A stretch of DNA of 64,000 bases from Streptomyces sp. NBC_00193 (GCF_026342735.1 NZ_JAPEMM010000001.1:1922001-1986000), one strand, 5' to 3'. Counted from the first letter of the stretch, positions 48,199 through 56,962 are shown. A program made the numbers and translations. The notes: generated by a model not told the origin, from the letters alone.

Positions 48199-49475
48199 GC
48201 GGGGCCGCCGCACTGAACCCCCTCGGCGGCCTCACCAAGTCGCTCGGCGGCCTCGCCGGCCACGCGAGGCGCGCCGGGCAGACCGCGAGCCAGGTCACCT
48301 CCTCGCTCAAACGGGTCACCTCCGCCGCCCGCAAGGCCGCGACCGACACGGCCCGGCTCGGACCGGCCGCCGACCAGGCGGCCAAGGTGCTGTCCGGGCT
48401 GAAGACCCAGGCGGGCACGGCGGCCCGGTCCGCGGCCAACATCAGCCGGTCCGCCACCAGGGCGTCCACCGGCGTCAAGCGCACCGGAAGCGCGGCCACC
48501 GGGCCCCGCTCCGCTCTGCTCAAGGTCGCCAAGGGCTCCGGCCCGGTCACGGCGCTGCTCGGCCGCCTGCTCGACCTGAGCGGGATCGTCGGCACGCTGA
48601 TGGGTGCCTTCGGCATCGCCATGACCGTCGGCTCCGTCGTGATGACCGCGATCAACGTGGCCATGCGCGCCAACCCGATCGGCTTCCTCATCGGGATCCT
48701 GGTCCCGGTGGCGGCCTGGCTGATCGAGCTCGCGCTCAACTCCGAGACCGGGCAGCGGCTCACGGAGCAGCTCTTCACGTACGTCGGGAAGGTGTTCGAG
48801 GAGCAGCTGAAGTTCCTCCTCCCGGTGCTGAAGATCATCGGAGAGGTGGTCGCCACCTACTTCCAGGGGTACTTCGCGGTCGTCTCCGGCGTCCTCGGCC
48901 TGCTGCGCGGCGACGTGAGCGGCCTCTCCCGCGTCGGCAGCTCGGTCGGCTCGGCCACCCGCGCCCTGCGCTCCATCGCCTCCGGCGCCTTCAACGCGAT
49001 CATGGCCCCGATCCGGCCCGTGATCACCTTCCTGACCAGCAGCCTCCCCAGCGCCTTCGCCCGCGTGAGCGGCTCCCTCTCGGGCTCGCTCGGCGGCATC
49101 GGCCGCATGGTGACCACCGGGCTCCAGGCCGTACTGGCCGTGGTCACGGGTCCCTTCAACGGCATGATCGCCTTCGCCAACTGGATCATCGACGGCCTCG
49201 AGGACCTCAGTTTCTCGATCCTCGGCAAGAAGTTCGGGGTCGATCTCGACAAGATCCCGATGCTCGCGGAGGGCGGCGTCGTCTGGCCGACGTCCATGGG
49301 CCAGCCCCCGCGCATCAACCCCGTGTCGGACCTCGACCACCGCCGCGTCCCGCCCGTCGACCCGCGCGCCCCGGGCCCGGCGCCGTACCGCGTCGAGGAG
49401 TTCCGGGAAGAGGCGGGCGCCGGCCCCCGGGCCGTCGCCGAGGACCTGCTGTTCCTGGCCGGCGCCCACGCATGA
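48195..49475 (+). CDS. Tail tape measure protein 2
   Basis: 426 residues, ATG sharing ATGA with the preceding stop. N-terminal Ala/Ser/Thr-rich coil (1-110), strongly hydrophobic region at 120-181 (GIVGTLMGAFGIAMTVGSVV, then NPIGFLIGILVPVAAWLIEL), and a C-terminal DKIPMLAEGGVVWPTSMG that parallels tape measure 1. Tape measures of siphophages usually have such hydrophobic segments. The two proteins may be a split or duplicated tape measure. Confidence 0.75.
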   Translation: MSGAAALNPLGGLTKSLGGLAGHARRAGQTASQVTSSLKRVTSAARKAATDTARLGPAADQAAKVLSGLKTQAGTAARSAANISRSATRASTGVKRTGSAATGPRSALLKVAKGSGPVTALLGRLLDLSGIVGTLMGAFGIAMTVGSVVMTAINVAMRANPIGFLIGILVPVAAWLIELALNSETGQRLTEQLFTYVGKVFEEQLKFLLPVLKIIGEVVATYFQGYFAVVSGVLGLLRGDVSGLSRVGSSVGSATRALRSIASGAFNAIMAPIRPVITFLTSSLPSAFARVSGSLSGSLGGIGRMVTTGLQAVLAVVTGPFNGMIAFANWIIDGLEDLSFSILGKKFGVDLDKIPMLAEGGVVWPTSMGQPPRINPVSDLDHRRVPPVDPRAPGPAPYRVEEFREEAGAGPRAVAEDLLFLAGAHA

Positions 49476-49495
49476 CCGCTACGGAGCCCGCCCCC

Positions 49496-49619
49496 GCGCA
49501 CGCCCCGTAGCGAGCCGGCTCCGCGCACGCCCCGTAGCGAGCCGGCTCCGCGCACGCCCCGTAGGGAGCCCGCCCCGCGCACGCCCCGTACGGAGCCTCC
49601 GCCCGCGCACGCCCCCGTA
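49496..49619. repeat. 27-bp tandem repeats
   Basis: Two identical 27-bp units (49496-49522 and 49523-49549) are followed by two or three diverged ones. Each starts GCGCACGCCCCGTAG or a close variant. They fill the gap between tape measure 2 and the distal tail gene. Confidence 0.85.
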
Positions 49620-49660
49620 CGGCCCCACCGCCCCCACCCGAGATGAGGTGACGGCCCGCC

Positions 49661-50569
49661 ATGGCCGAGACCACGCACCCGTACACCGCCGATCTCGCAC
49701 CCGGCTCACTCATCACCCAGGACGGGCAGATGCAGTGGGCCGGGATGCTCTTCGGCCCCGGCACCCCCTACACCATCGAGAAGTCGGGGCTCAGCGGCTG
49801 GGAGGACCTGCCCGAGTTCGACAGCTCCGACGCCGAACGCCCCACCGGCCACGGCGCCTGGCCCGGCGCCCGCTACGCCAAGCCCCGCAAGGTCGGCGGC
49901 ACGCTGTGGATGGTCCCCGAGCGGGGTGCCTCCCTCGCCACCGTCCGCGCCCTGCGCCAGGCACTGACCCTCGGCGACCAGGAGCGCTGGCTCGCGGTCC
50001 GGCTGCACGGCGAAGTCCTGGCCGTACGGGCCCGCGTCGCCCAGCGGATCGTTCCGGCCGACCGGATGTACGCCACCCAGGGCGCGGCCAAGGCCTCCGT
50101 CCAGTGGCTGGCCACCGACCCGCGCCGGTACCTCGTCGACGAGCAGTCGGCGCTCGTGTTCGCACCGGAACCGGAGAGCGGCCTGACCTGGCCGCTGGCC
50201 TGGCCCCTGAAGTGGGGCACCGCCTCCAGCACGGGCGACGCCAGCGCCGACAACGACGGCTCCGCACCCTCCCACCCGGTCATCACCTTCCGCGGCCCCT
50301 GCGGCACCCCCTCCGTGACGGAGCGGGTCAGCCGCCGCCGGCTGCGGTACGCGATCGACCTGGCCGCCGGCGACGAGCTGGTCGTGGACACCGGCGCCGG
50401 CACGGTCACGCTCAACGGCAACGCCTCGCGGCGCCACACGGCCACCGCGGACAGCAGCCCGGAGGAGCTCTTCACCTTCGAACCGGGCCGCGCCGAGCTG
50501 TCCTTCCGCCCGGACACCGCCGCCCCCGGCGCCCTGATGTCCGTGCGCTGGCGCCACGCGGAGTGGTAG
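49661..50569 (+). CDS. Distal tail (Dit-like) protein
   Basis: 302 residues, ATG with GAGGTG nearby. N-terminal part WAGMLFGPGTPYTIEKSGLS then ARYAKPRKVGGTLWMVPERG resembles the siphovirus distal-tail N-domain. The rest has ALRQALTLGDQERWLAVRLH and a beta-sandwich pattern with VITFRGPCGTPSVTE. Would form the hexameric hub joining tube to tip. Confidence 0.75.
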   Translation: MAETTHPYTADLAPGSLITQDGQMQWAGMLFGPGTPYTIEKSGLSGWEDLPEFDSSDAERPTGHGAWPGARYAKPRKVGGTLWMVPERGASLATVRALRQALTLGDQERWLAVRLHGEVLAVRARVAQRIVPADRMYATQGAAKASVQWLATDPRRYLVDEQSALVFAPEPESGLTWPLAWPLKWGTASSTGDASADNDGSAPSHPVITFRGPCGTPSVTERVSRRRLRYAIDLAAGDELVVDTGAGTVTLNGNASRRHTATADSSPEELFTFEPGRAELSFRPDTAAPGALMSVRWRHAEW

Positions 50570-50661
50570 CGGGGGCCCCGGCTCTCCCCTTCCCCCGCAC
50601 CTTCCGGGCCCGTCCCGCCCCTTCTCGCTTCCCCTTCCTTCCTCCCCGAACGGAGTTCCCC

Positions 50662-51846
50662 ATGCCGCTCATCACCAGCTGGCTCTCCCCGACCGGCCAG
50701 ACCCGCGAGAACACCCGGGTCAGCCAGATCGGCGCCACCACCCCGATCAACCCGCAGCAGGCCCGTTCGGGCATCCTGCCGGGCTCGTACGGCGGCGAGC
50801 ACCGGGTCGCCGGGTTCTGGACCGACGGCACGTCCGCGATGACCCTCAACGTCAGCAACGGCCGGGCCGTCATCCAGGGCCTGCACTCCCAGGGCTACTA
50901 CCAGGTGACCCTCGACGGCGGCGTCGCGCTCACCGTCGCCGACGGCGACGCCCAGTTCGCCCGCGTCGACCTGCTCGTCCTGCGCGTCTACGACGCCTCG
51001 TACGACACCTCCGGCAAGTCCGAGGCCGCCGTCGAGATCATCCGCGGCACCCCCTCCGCCACCCCGGTCGCCCCGGCCGCCCCGGCCCTCTCCCTGCCCC
51101 TGTACGAGATCGCCGTCCCGGCCGGCGCCAGCGCGGGCAAGGGAGGCATCGTCTGGAGCGGAGCCCTGAAGGACCTGCGCACCACGACCGTCGCGATCGG
51201 CGGCATCGTGCCCGTCTACGGAGACACCGGCACGGGCGCCTACCCGGGCCAGTACCAGGACGGCTACACCGCCCTGCAGCGCTGGGACGGCTCCGCCTGG
51301 GTCCCGTACCCGGCCGCGATCGGCGGCATCGCCCCCAAGGGCACCCTGTCCACGGCCAGTTACGTCGGCCAGTTCCGCGACACCCCGCAGCGGGTGCTCC
51401 AGCGGTGGAGCGGCAGCGCCTGGCTGCCGGCCGTCCCCCAGCCGAGCTTCGTGCAGAGCTGGGACGCCGGCACCACCACCTCCCTCACCTACACCGCAGC
51501 CCTGGCGGGCACGAGCATCACCGCGCTGAGCACCACCTTCACCGCATCGCCGTCGGGCCAGGTCGCGCTGACCTTCGGCGCCCGGACCACGAACGTCGGC
51601 AACAACAACGCCTACGGGTTCACCAGCGTGCGCGTGACCCAGGGCGCCACCGTCGTCTGGGAACCGGACGACGAGCGCGCCGCCCTGCACCACGGCGACC
51701 GCGCCTCCTCGGTGTCGACCATGCTCCGGCTCGCCTCCCTCACCCCCGACGCCCCGTACACGGTGACCGTGATGCACCGCACGAGCATGACCGGCGTGAC
51801 GAGCTACTTCGACAGCATCTTCCTCCGCGTCGACCACCTGGCCTGA
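50662..51846 (+). CDS. Fibre/receptor-binding-like protein 1
   Basis: 394 residues, ATG start. The N-terminal 180 residues (WLSPTGQTRENTRVSQIGAT, ARSGILPGS) are shared with the next gene. Two WDGSAW/WSGSAW units follow (LQRWDGSAWVPYP, LQRWSGSAWLPAV). The C-terminal 125 residues (SFVQSWDAGTTTSLTYTAAL onward) are a separate beta-rich domain. Attachment N-terminus plus variable tip is the usual layout of a receptor-binding protein. Confidence 0.7.
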   Translation: MPLITSWLSPTGQTRENTRVSQIGATTPINPQQARSGILPGSYGGEHRVAGFWTDGTSAMTLNVSNGRAVIQGLHSQGYYQVTLDGGVALTVADGDAQFARVDLLVLRVYDASYDTSGKSEAAVEIIRGTPSATPVAPAAPALSLPLYEIAVPAGASAGKGGIVWSGALKDLRTTTVAIGGIVPVYGDTGTGAYPGQYQDGYTALQRWDGSAWVPYPAAIGGIAPKGTLSTASYVGQFRDTPQRVLQRWSGSAWLPAVPQPSFVQSWDAGTTTSLTYTAALAGTSITALSTTFTASPSGQVALTFGARTTNVGNNNAYGFTSVRVTQGATVVWEPDDERAALHHGDRASSVSTMLRLASLTPDAPYTVTVMHRTSMTGVTSYFDSIFLRVDHLA

Positions 51847-51900
51847 GCCCCGGCCTCCCCCCGCCCGGCCTCCCCCCGCCCGGCCTCCCCCCGCCCCACC
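51846..51900 (+). repeat. 15-bp GC-rich tandem repeat
   Basis: Three units of CGGCCTCCCCCCGCC between the two fibre-like genes. Non-coding; a possible seam for recombination between them. Confidence 0.6.
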
Positions 51901-51943
51901 CCGAAGCACCCAGTACCGAAGCACCGCTCCGAAGGAGAAGTCC

Positions 51944-53035
51944 GTGAACGTGCGATCCGCCTGGCTCCCGGTCGTCGGCCAGACCCGGTCCGACACCCGT
52001 GTCACCTCGCTCGGCGCCCTGACGCCCACCTCCCCGGTCGCCAGCCGGTCCGGCATCCTGCCCGGGTCCAGCGACGGCAAGACCCGGATCTCCGGCTTCA
52101 CCGTCGCCGGTACGACCGCGATGGGCGCGACCGTCTACCCCGGCCGAGCCGTCATCCAGGGCACCGACAGCCAGGGCGCCTACCCCGTCGCCCTCACCCA
52201 GTCGGTGAACCTGACCTTCGTCGACGGCCACGCCCAGTACGGCCGGATCGACCTCGTCGTGGTGCGCGTCCGGGACGACGAGTACGACGCCTCCGGGCTC
52301 ACCGAGGCCAGCGTCGAGATCGTCCGCGGCGTACCGGCGGCCAGCCCGGCCGCCCCGGCGACCCCGCCGCTCTCCCTCCCCCTCTACACGGTCGCCGTTC
52401 CCGCCGGGACCAGCGCCGGCACCGGCGGCATCGCCTGGGCCACCGCCCTGGTGGGCCTGCGCACGAGCACCGTCGCCGTCGGCGGCATCCTCCCCGTCAC
52501 CAGCGACACCTCCCTCGGCGCCTACCCGGGCCAGTACCGCGACCTCGGCGGCGGCCTCCAGCGCTGGGACGGCACCGCGTGGCTGCCGTACCCGCCCCAG
52601 CCGGCCTGGCAGGACTGGACCCCGGTGTGGACCACCGCCACCGGCGCCGCGCCGCCCGCCTTCGGGGACGCCCAGGTCAGCGGCCGGTGGATCCAGCAGG
52701 GCCCCACCGTCCACCTCAACTTCACCATCGCCTTCGGCGCCGGGACCAACTTCGGCACCGCACCGAACAGCGCCGACAACTGGCGCTTCACCCTGCCGGT
52801 GAAATCCGCCGTCCTCTCGCGCTGCATCGGCTTCGCCGAGCTCCAGTCCACCACCCGGGAGCGCGCCGTCGCCCGGATGCGGCTCACCTCCACCTCGTTC
52901 TTCGAGCTGGAGCTGTCCAGCGGCATGCCCAGCGGGGACCCCGTCCTCGTCTCGGGCATCGCCGATTCCGTCACCCCGTGGACCTGGGCCGCCGGGCACA
53001 CCATCGCGGGCGCAGCCACCTACGAGGCCAAATGA
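51944..53035 (+). CDS. Fibre/receptor-binding-like protein 2
   Basis: 363 residues, GTG start after GAAGGAG. N-terminus WLPVVGQTRSDTRVTSLGAL and SRSGILPGS parallels protein 1. It then has one LQRWDGTAWLPYP unit and a quite different C-terminal domain (WQDWTPVWTTATGAAPPAFG onward). Overlaps the next gene by ATGA. Confidence 0.7.
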   Translation: MNVRSAWLPVVGQTRSDTRVTSLGALTPTSPVASRSGILPGSSDGKTRISGFTVAGTTAMGATVYPGRAVIQGTDSQGAYPVALTQSVNLTFVDGHAQYGRIDLVVVRVRDDEYDASGLTEASVEIVRGVPAASPAAPATPPLSLPLYTVAVPAGTSAGTGGIAWATALVGLRTSTVAVGGILPVTSDTSLGAYPGQYRDLGGGLQRWDGTAWLPYPPQPAWQDWTPVWTTATGAAPPAFGDAQVSGRWIQQGPTVHLNFTIAFGAGTNFGTAPNSADNWRFTLPVKSAVLSRCIGFAELQSTTRERAVARMRLTSTSFFELELSSGMPSGDPVLVSGIADSVTPWTWAAGHTIAGAATYEAK

Positions 53036-54135
53036 GCACCGAGACCCCGTACCGCGCGATCTTCTGCGACGTACGGACCGACAGCACCATCGACATCCTC
53101 CCGCTGCGCGACGTCTCCATCGACGACTTCATCGGCAAGCCGGGCGCCCTCTCGGGCACCATCCCGGTCCCCGACTCCGCCCTCGCCGCCCGGGTCAGCC
53201 GCATCGAGGAGGGCCGTACGGCCGTCTACCTGGAGCGCGGCGGCGACCTGTGGTGGGGCGGGATCGTCTGGACGAGCACCCTGCAGAGCAGCGGGCGGGG
53301 CGTGATCAGCCTCAGCATCCAGGCGGCCACCTTCGACTCCTACGCGGGCCGCCGCCGCATCCGCCAGAACTTCGCCGCCACCACCCCCACCGACCAGTTC
53401 GAACTGGCCCGGGAGCTGTGGCGCCGGATGCAGTCCGCCGCGGGCGGCGACATCGGCGTCACCTTCGGGAACGAAACCTCCGGCGTCCTGCGTACGGGGG
53501 CCTGGCGCGACGGTGACGAGACCCTGTACTCCGAGGCCCTCGAAACCCTGGCCACCTCGGAGAACGGCTTCGAGCACCAGATCTCCGTCTTCCGCGACCC
53601 GGTCTCCGGAGCCCGCACCCGGCTGCTGCGCCTGGGCAGCCCGCGCATCCACACGGGCTCCACCGACCTGGTCCTGGACCGGCCCGGCGCGATCCTCTCG
53701 TACACCTTCCCGCGCGACGCGACCCGCGGCGGCACCACCGCCCGGGCCCGCGGCGCCTCGGCCAACAGCAACCAGACCGAGGAATCGCGGCCGGTGTACT
53801 CGGACGAGCTGGTCGCCGACGACCTGATCGCCGGCGGCTGGCCCCGCATCGACCTGTCGTCCGACCACAACACCGTCAGCGACAAGGCCGTCCTCACGGG
53901 GCTGGCGGCCGGCGAACTCGCCCGGGCCCGCGGGGCGGTCGTCATCCCGGAGATCACCGTCCGCCTCGGCAGCGAGATACCGCCGGCCCTGCTGGGCCGG
54001 AGCGTCCGCATCCGGATCACCGACGAATGGCATCCGCAGGGCCTGGACGCCCGCTTCCGCATCATCGGCGTCAAGGTCAGCCCGCCGGAGCGGGGCCGTC
54101 CGGACACCGCCGAGCTCTACCTGGAGGAGGCCTGA
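53032..54135 (+). CDS. Tail-tip (Tal/gp37-like) protein
   Basis: 367 residues, ATG start overlapping the previous stop. Beta-rich: RAIFCDVRTDSTIDILPLRD, VYLERGGDLWWGGIVWTSTL and SSDHNTVSDKAVLTGLAAGE late in the protein. The layout resembles actinophage minor tail proteins of the ReqiPepy6 gp37-like type, which act as the tail-associated hub below Dit. No hydrolase domain is visible. Confidence 0.65.
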   Translation: MSTETPYRAIFCDVRTDSTIDILPLRDVSIDDFIGKPGALSGTIPVPDSALAARVSRIEEGRTAVYLERGGDLWWGGIVWTSTLQSSGRGVISLSIQAATFDSYAGRRRIRQNFAATTPTDQFELARELWRRMQSAAGGDIGVTFGNETSGVLRTGAWRDGDETLYSEALETLATSENGFEHQISVFRDPVSGARTRLLRLGSPRIHTGSTDLVLDRPGAILSYTFPRDATRGGTTARARGASANSNQTEESRPVYSDELVADDLIAGGWPRIDLSSDHNTVSDKAVLTGLAAGELARARGAVVIPEITVRLGSEIPPALLGRSVRIRITDEWHPQGLDARFRIIGVKVSPPERGRPDTAELYLEEA

Positions 54136-54848
54136 TGCCCCAACTGCCCGAGGACATCATCGACCGGCTGACCGCAATGGAACGCCGGATCCAGCAGCTG
54201 TCCACCGCCGTCAACACCCGCCCCGCGCTCGACACCGTCACCGGCGGCGCGCTGACGATCAAGGACGGCGGCTCGCTGTCCGTGGAGGAGCCGAACGGCA
54301 CCCGGATCCTGGGCGTCGGCTTCTGGTCCGCCACCGAGTACGGCCTGGAGATCAAGCGGCAGAGCGGCAAGACCGCGCTGAGCATCCGCAACGCCGTCAC
54401 CGGCACCTACGACCAGGCCGTCCGCGTGTTCGACGCGTACGGCCACGAGATCCTCTCGGACGACGTGGTCACCGGCGGCCTGGCCCGCCCCTGGCTCGCC
54501 ATGCTGCCCCCGCAGGACCTGGCGACCGCCCGCTGGCCGCAGACCAACGCCACCGCCTGGACCACCGTCGCCCGCTCCTTCAACCCGCTGTGGCAGCCCC
54601 GTCTGCGGGTGTACTGCAACACCGCCGCGGCGGCGGGCGTCACCGGGCAGGTACGGATCCTCGTGGACGGGGCCCCGTGGGGCGACCCGGTCACCACCGG
54701 CACGGTCCTCGACCGCACCGCCGCGGTCACCGACGACTTCAACGCCCGCTTCGGCAGCCTGGTCAAGGTGGAGATCCAGGCGATGGTCACCAGCGGCACC
54801 GGGCTCGTCTACGCCCAGCCGCTCATGATGTACGGCACCCAGAGCTGA
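54135..54848 (+). CDS. Tail-tip associated protein
   Basis: 237 residues, ATG overlapping the previous stop (TGATG). Short N-terminal coil (IIDRLTAMERRIQQLSTAVN), then a beta-rich C-terminal domain (RSFNPLWQPRLRVYCNTAAA). The trimeric-coil plus beta-tip form suggests another tip or fibre element. No family recognised. Confidence 0.6.
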   Translation: MPQLPEDIIDRLTAMERRIQQLSTAVNTRPALDTVTGGALTIKDGGSLSVEEPNGTRILGVGFWSATEYGLEIKRQSGKTALSIRNAVTGTYDQAVRVFDAYGHEILSDDVVTGGLARPWLAMLPPQDLATARWPQTNATAWTTVARSFNPLWQPRLRVYCNTAAAAGVTGQVRILVDGAPWGDPVTTGTVLDRTAAVTDDFNARFGSLVKVEIQAMVTSGTGLVYAQPLMMYGTQS

Positions 54849-54861
54849 GGAGACCCTCCCC

Positions 54862-55227
54862 GTGAACATCGATCCGACCCAGCCCTGGGGCATCGCCCTC
54901 GACTACGCGGGCCGCGCCACGGTCACCGAGGCCGGCCACACCCTCCAGATCCGCGTCCACGACGCCGGCCTGGGCGACACCCTGGAACCGGACCCGGTCA
55001 GCGGCTACCCGGCGGTGTACGTCACCGCCCAGCTCACCGAGACGGGCGAGTCCGGCGCCCAGCTCCGCGGCACCGGCCAGACCGTACTGAACCCCCCGCC
55101 GGAAGGCCCGGTGCTCCCGAACCGGTCGGCGATCCCCACCGCGGTGGCCGCGGCCCTGGCGGACTTCGAATCCCGCGTCACGGCCTACGCCGCCCTGTGC
55201 GCCTCCTGGCTCCCCGGCCCCACCTGA
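54862..55227 (+). CDS. Small hypothetical protein of the tail tip
   Basis: 121 residues, GTG start with GAGGAGA upstream. Starts with NIDPTQPWGIALDYAGRATV; ends ADFESRVTAYAALCASWLPG. No known family. Encoded between the tip proteins and the endolysin in the same direction. Confidence 0.6.
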   Translation: MNIDPTQPWGIALDYAGRATVTEAGHTLQIRVHDAGLGDTLEPDPVSGYPAVYVTAQLTETGESGAQLRGTGQTVLNPPPEGPVLPNRSAIPTAVAAALADFESRVTAYAALCASWLPGPT

Positions 55228-55249
55228 TCCAGCCCCGTCGGCGCTTGAG

Positions 55250-55310
55250 CCAACCCGGCCCCGCCGGCGTTTGAGGCGCGGGGTCCGGGGCGGAGCCCCG
55301 AGCCACCGAC
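55250..55310. repeat. Dispersed CCGGCGTTTGAGG-type repeat
   Basis: CCCGCCGGCGTTTGAGGCGCG followed by GGGGTCCGGGGCGGAGCCCC, which can fold. The core also occurs near 5825. It lies in the 215-bp gap before the lysis genes, which otherwise holds only C-rich low-complexity sequence. Confidence 0.6.
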
Positions 55311-55442
55311 CCGCACGGCCTCCCCGGCCCCCGCCCCGTCCAGCCCCGCACCACCCAGCGCCCCACCCCACCCAGCCCCGAGCCACCCCCGGCCCCGAGC
55401 CACCCCCGGCCCGGGGCTTCCGCATGTCCGAAGGAGCCCGAC

Positions 55443-56336
55443 ATGGCCACCCCCCTCACCGCCGACACCCTCCTCGCCGCCCTGCGCGCCGAGGGGGTGA
55501 CCGTCATAGAGCACCCCGGCTGGCGCACCCACAACCGCAATCACAAGGGCGCCTGGGGCCCGGTCAACGGCATCGTGATCCACCACACCGTCAGCGCCGG
55601 CACCACCTCCAGCGTCGCCCTCTGCCGCGACGGCTACGCCGAACTCCCCGGCCCCCTCTGTCACGGAGTGATCGACAAGGACGGCGGCGTCCACCTGATC
55701 GGCCACGGCCGCACCAACCACGCGGGCCTCGGCGACGGCGACGTCCTGGACGCCGTCGCCGCCGAGACCGCCCTCCCCGCCCCCCGCCGCAACGACACCG
55801 ACGGCAACGCCCACTTCTACGGCTTCGAGTGCGTCAACCTCGGCGACGGCCGCGACCCGTGGCCCGCCGCCCAGCTCGATGCCATCGAGCGCGCCTCGGC
55901 CGCCCTGTGCCGGGCCCACGGCTGGAGCGCCCCGTCGGTCATCGGCCACAAGGAGTGGACCAACACCAAGGTCGACCCGCGCGGGTTCACCATGCAGGAC
56001 CTGCGCGCCCGCATCGCCGCCCGCCTCGCCTCCGCCCCGGGCGGCCAGGGCGGCCACCCCACCCCGCCGGCCGGCGGAGACGGCGGCTACCAGCCCTTCC
56101 CCGGCGCCGCCTTCTTCACCGCCGCCCCCCGCTCCCCGATCGTCACCGCCATGGGCAAGCGCCTGGTCGCCGAGGGCTGCTCCGCCTACGCCCAGGGCCC
56201 GGGCCCCCAGTGGACGGAGGCCGACCGCCTCTCGTACGCGAAGTGGCAGCGCAAGCTCGGCTTCGCCGGCGCCGACGCCGACGGCTGGCCGGGCCGCACC
56301 TCCTGGAACGCCCTCAAGGTCCCGCACTCCGGCTGA
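55443..56336 (+). CDS. Endolysin: amidase with C-terminal wall-binding domain
   Basis: 297 residues, ATG. The amidase-2/PGRP domain (about residues 30-200) has the zinc motif GIVIHHTVSAG, FYGFECVNLG, and GHKEWTNTKVDPRGF. A Gly/Pro linker leads to a C-terminal peptidoglycan-binding region (WTEADRLSYAKWQRKLGFAG, then GWPGRTSWNALKVP). There is no signal peptide, so it needs the holin-like partners downstream. It would release particles by lysis or act at the tail tip. Confidence 0.88.
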   Translation: MATPLTADTLLAALRAEGVTVIEHPGWRTHNRNHKGAWGPVNGIVIHHTVSAGTTSSVALCRDGYAELPGPLCHGVIDKDGGVHLIGHGRTNHAGLGDGDVLDAVAAETALPAPRRNDTDGNAHFYGFECVNLGDGRDPWPAAQLDAIERASAALCRAHGWSAPSVIGHKEWTNTKVDPRGFTMQDLRARIAARLASAPGGQGGHPTPPAGGDGGYQPFPGAAFFTAAPRSPIVTAMGKRLVAEGCSAYAQGPGPQWTEADRLSYAKWQRKLGFAGADADGWPGRTSWNALKVPHSG

Positions 56337-56381
56337 CGACCGGTCCCCCCACCCCCGCCCCACCGAAAGAAGGCACCACCC

Positions 56382-56702
56382 ATGTCCGAAGCCGGCAAGC
56401 GCACCCTGCGCACCCTCGTCCAGACCGCCCTGGCGATGGCCGTCCTGCTGCCCGCCCTGGTCGACGCGTCCGGCATCCCCGCCGCGCTGCCCTGGGTGGC
56501 GGCCGCCCTCACCGCCGCCGGCGCGCTCACCCGGGTGATGGCGCTGCCCGGCGTACAGGCCGTACTGCCCGGCTGGCTGCGTACCGAGTGGCCGCACGAC
56601 CCCGACCGCACCCTGCTCGCCCTCATCGCCCGCGACGCCGAAGCCCACATCGACGCCGACGCCGACGCCCGTACCCCGCACCCGGAGGACGAGCGCGCAT
56701 GA
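56382..56702 (+). CDS. Holin-like membrane protein
   Basis: 106 residues, ATG with GAAAGAAGG upstream. Two hydrophobic helices: LVQTALAMAVLLPALVDASG and LPWVAAALTAAGALTRVMAL. Charged, acidic C-terminal tail. Small two-helix protein directly after an endolysin is the standard holin arrangement. Confidence 0.7.
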   Translation: MSEAGKRTLRTLVQTALAMAVLLPALVDASGIPAALPWVAAALTAAGALTRVMALPGVQAVLPGWLRTEWPHDPDRTLLALIARDAEAHIDADADARTPHPEDERA

Positions 56703-56962
56703 CGGAACCGCACATGCCGGACCCGCTCTCCGTCGCCGTCGAACTGGAACGCCTGCGCGGCACCATGGAGGCCGGGTTCGCCCGGGTCGACGGATCGCTG
56801 GCCCTGCTGGTCCAGCGCAGCGACCAGACCGACCGTCAGCTCGCCGACCACGAATCCCGCTTGGACTCCCTGGAGCGGGCCCGCTGGCCGCTCGCCAGCG
56901 TCACCGCCATGGCGGCGGTCTCGGCGATCGCCATGACGGCCTGGCAGCTCACCGCCCGCTGA
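56699..56962 (+). CDS. Second holin-like/lysis accessory protein
   Basis: 87 residues, ATG sharing ATGA with the previous stop. An N-terminal coiled coil (VAVELERLRGTMEAGFARVD and onward) ends in one C-terminal transmembrane helix (LASVTAMAAVSAIAMTAWQL). Resembles phage proteins annotated as holins or holin-associated. Last gene of the cluster. Confidence 0.65.
   Translation: MTEPHMPDPLSVAVELERLRGTMEAGFARVDGSLALLVQRSDQTDRQLADHESRLDSLERARWPLASVTAMAAVSAIAMTAWQLTAR

Noticed and set aside
46081..48213. 710-codon minus-strand ORF opposite the tape-measure genes
   Set aside because: Complement frame of genes with clear tape-measure motifs; His/Asp/Gly-rich composition typical of shadows.
42452..54848. 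Contractile injection system or R-type tailocin
   Set aside because: No sheath, baseplate gpJ/gpW-like or AAA+ ATPase gene; the gpG/gpT pair, Dit-like and Tal-like order points to a non-contractile tail.
39504..56962. Complete prophage
   Set aside because: No integrase, replication, terminase, portal or capsid gene and no att-like repeats at the ends.
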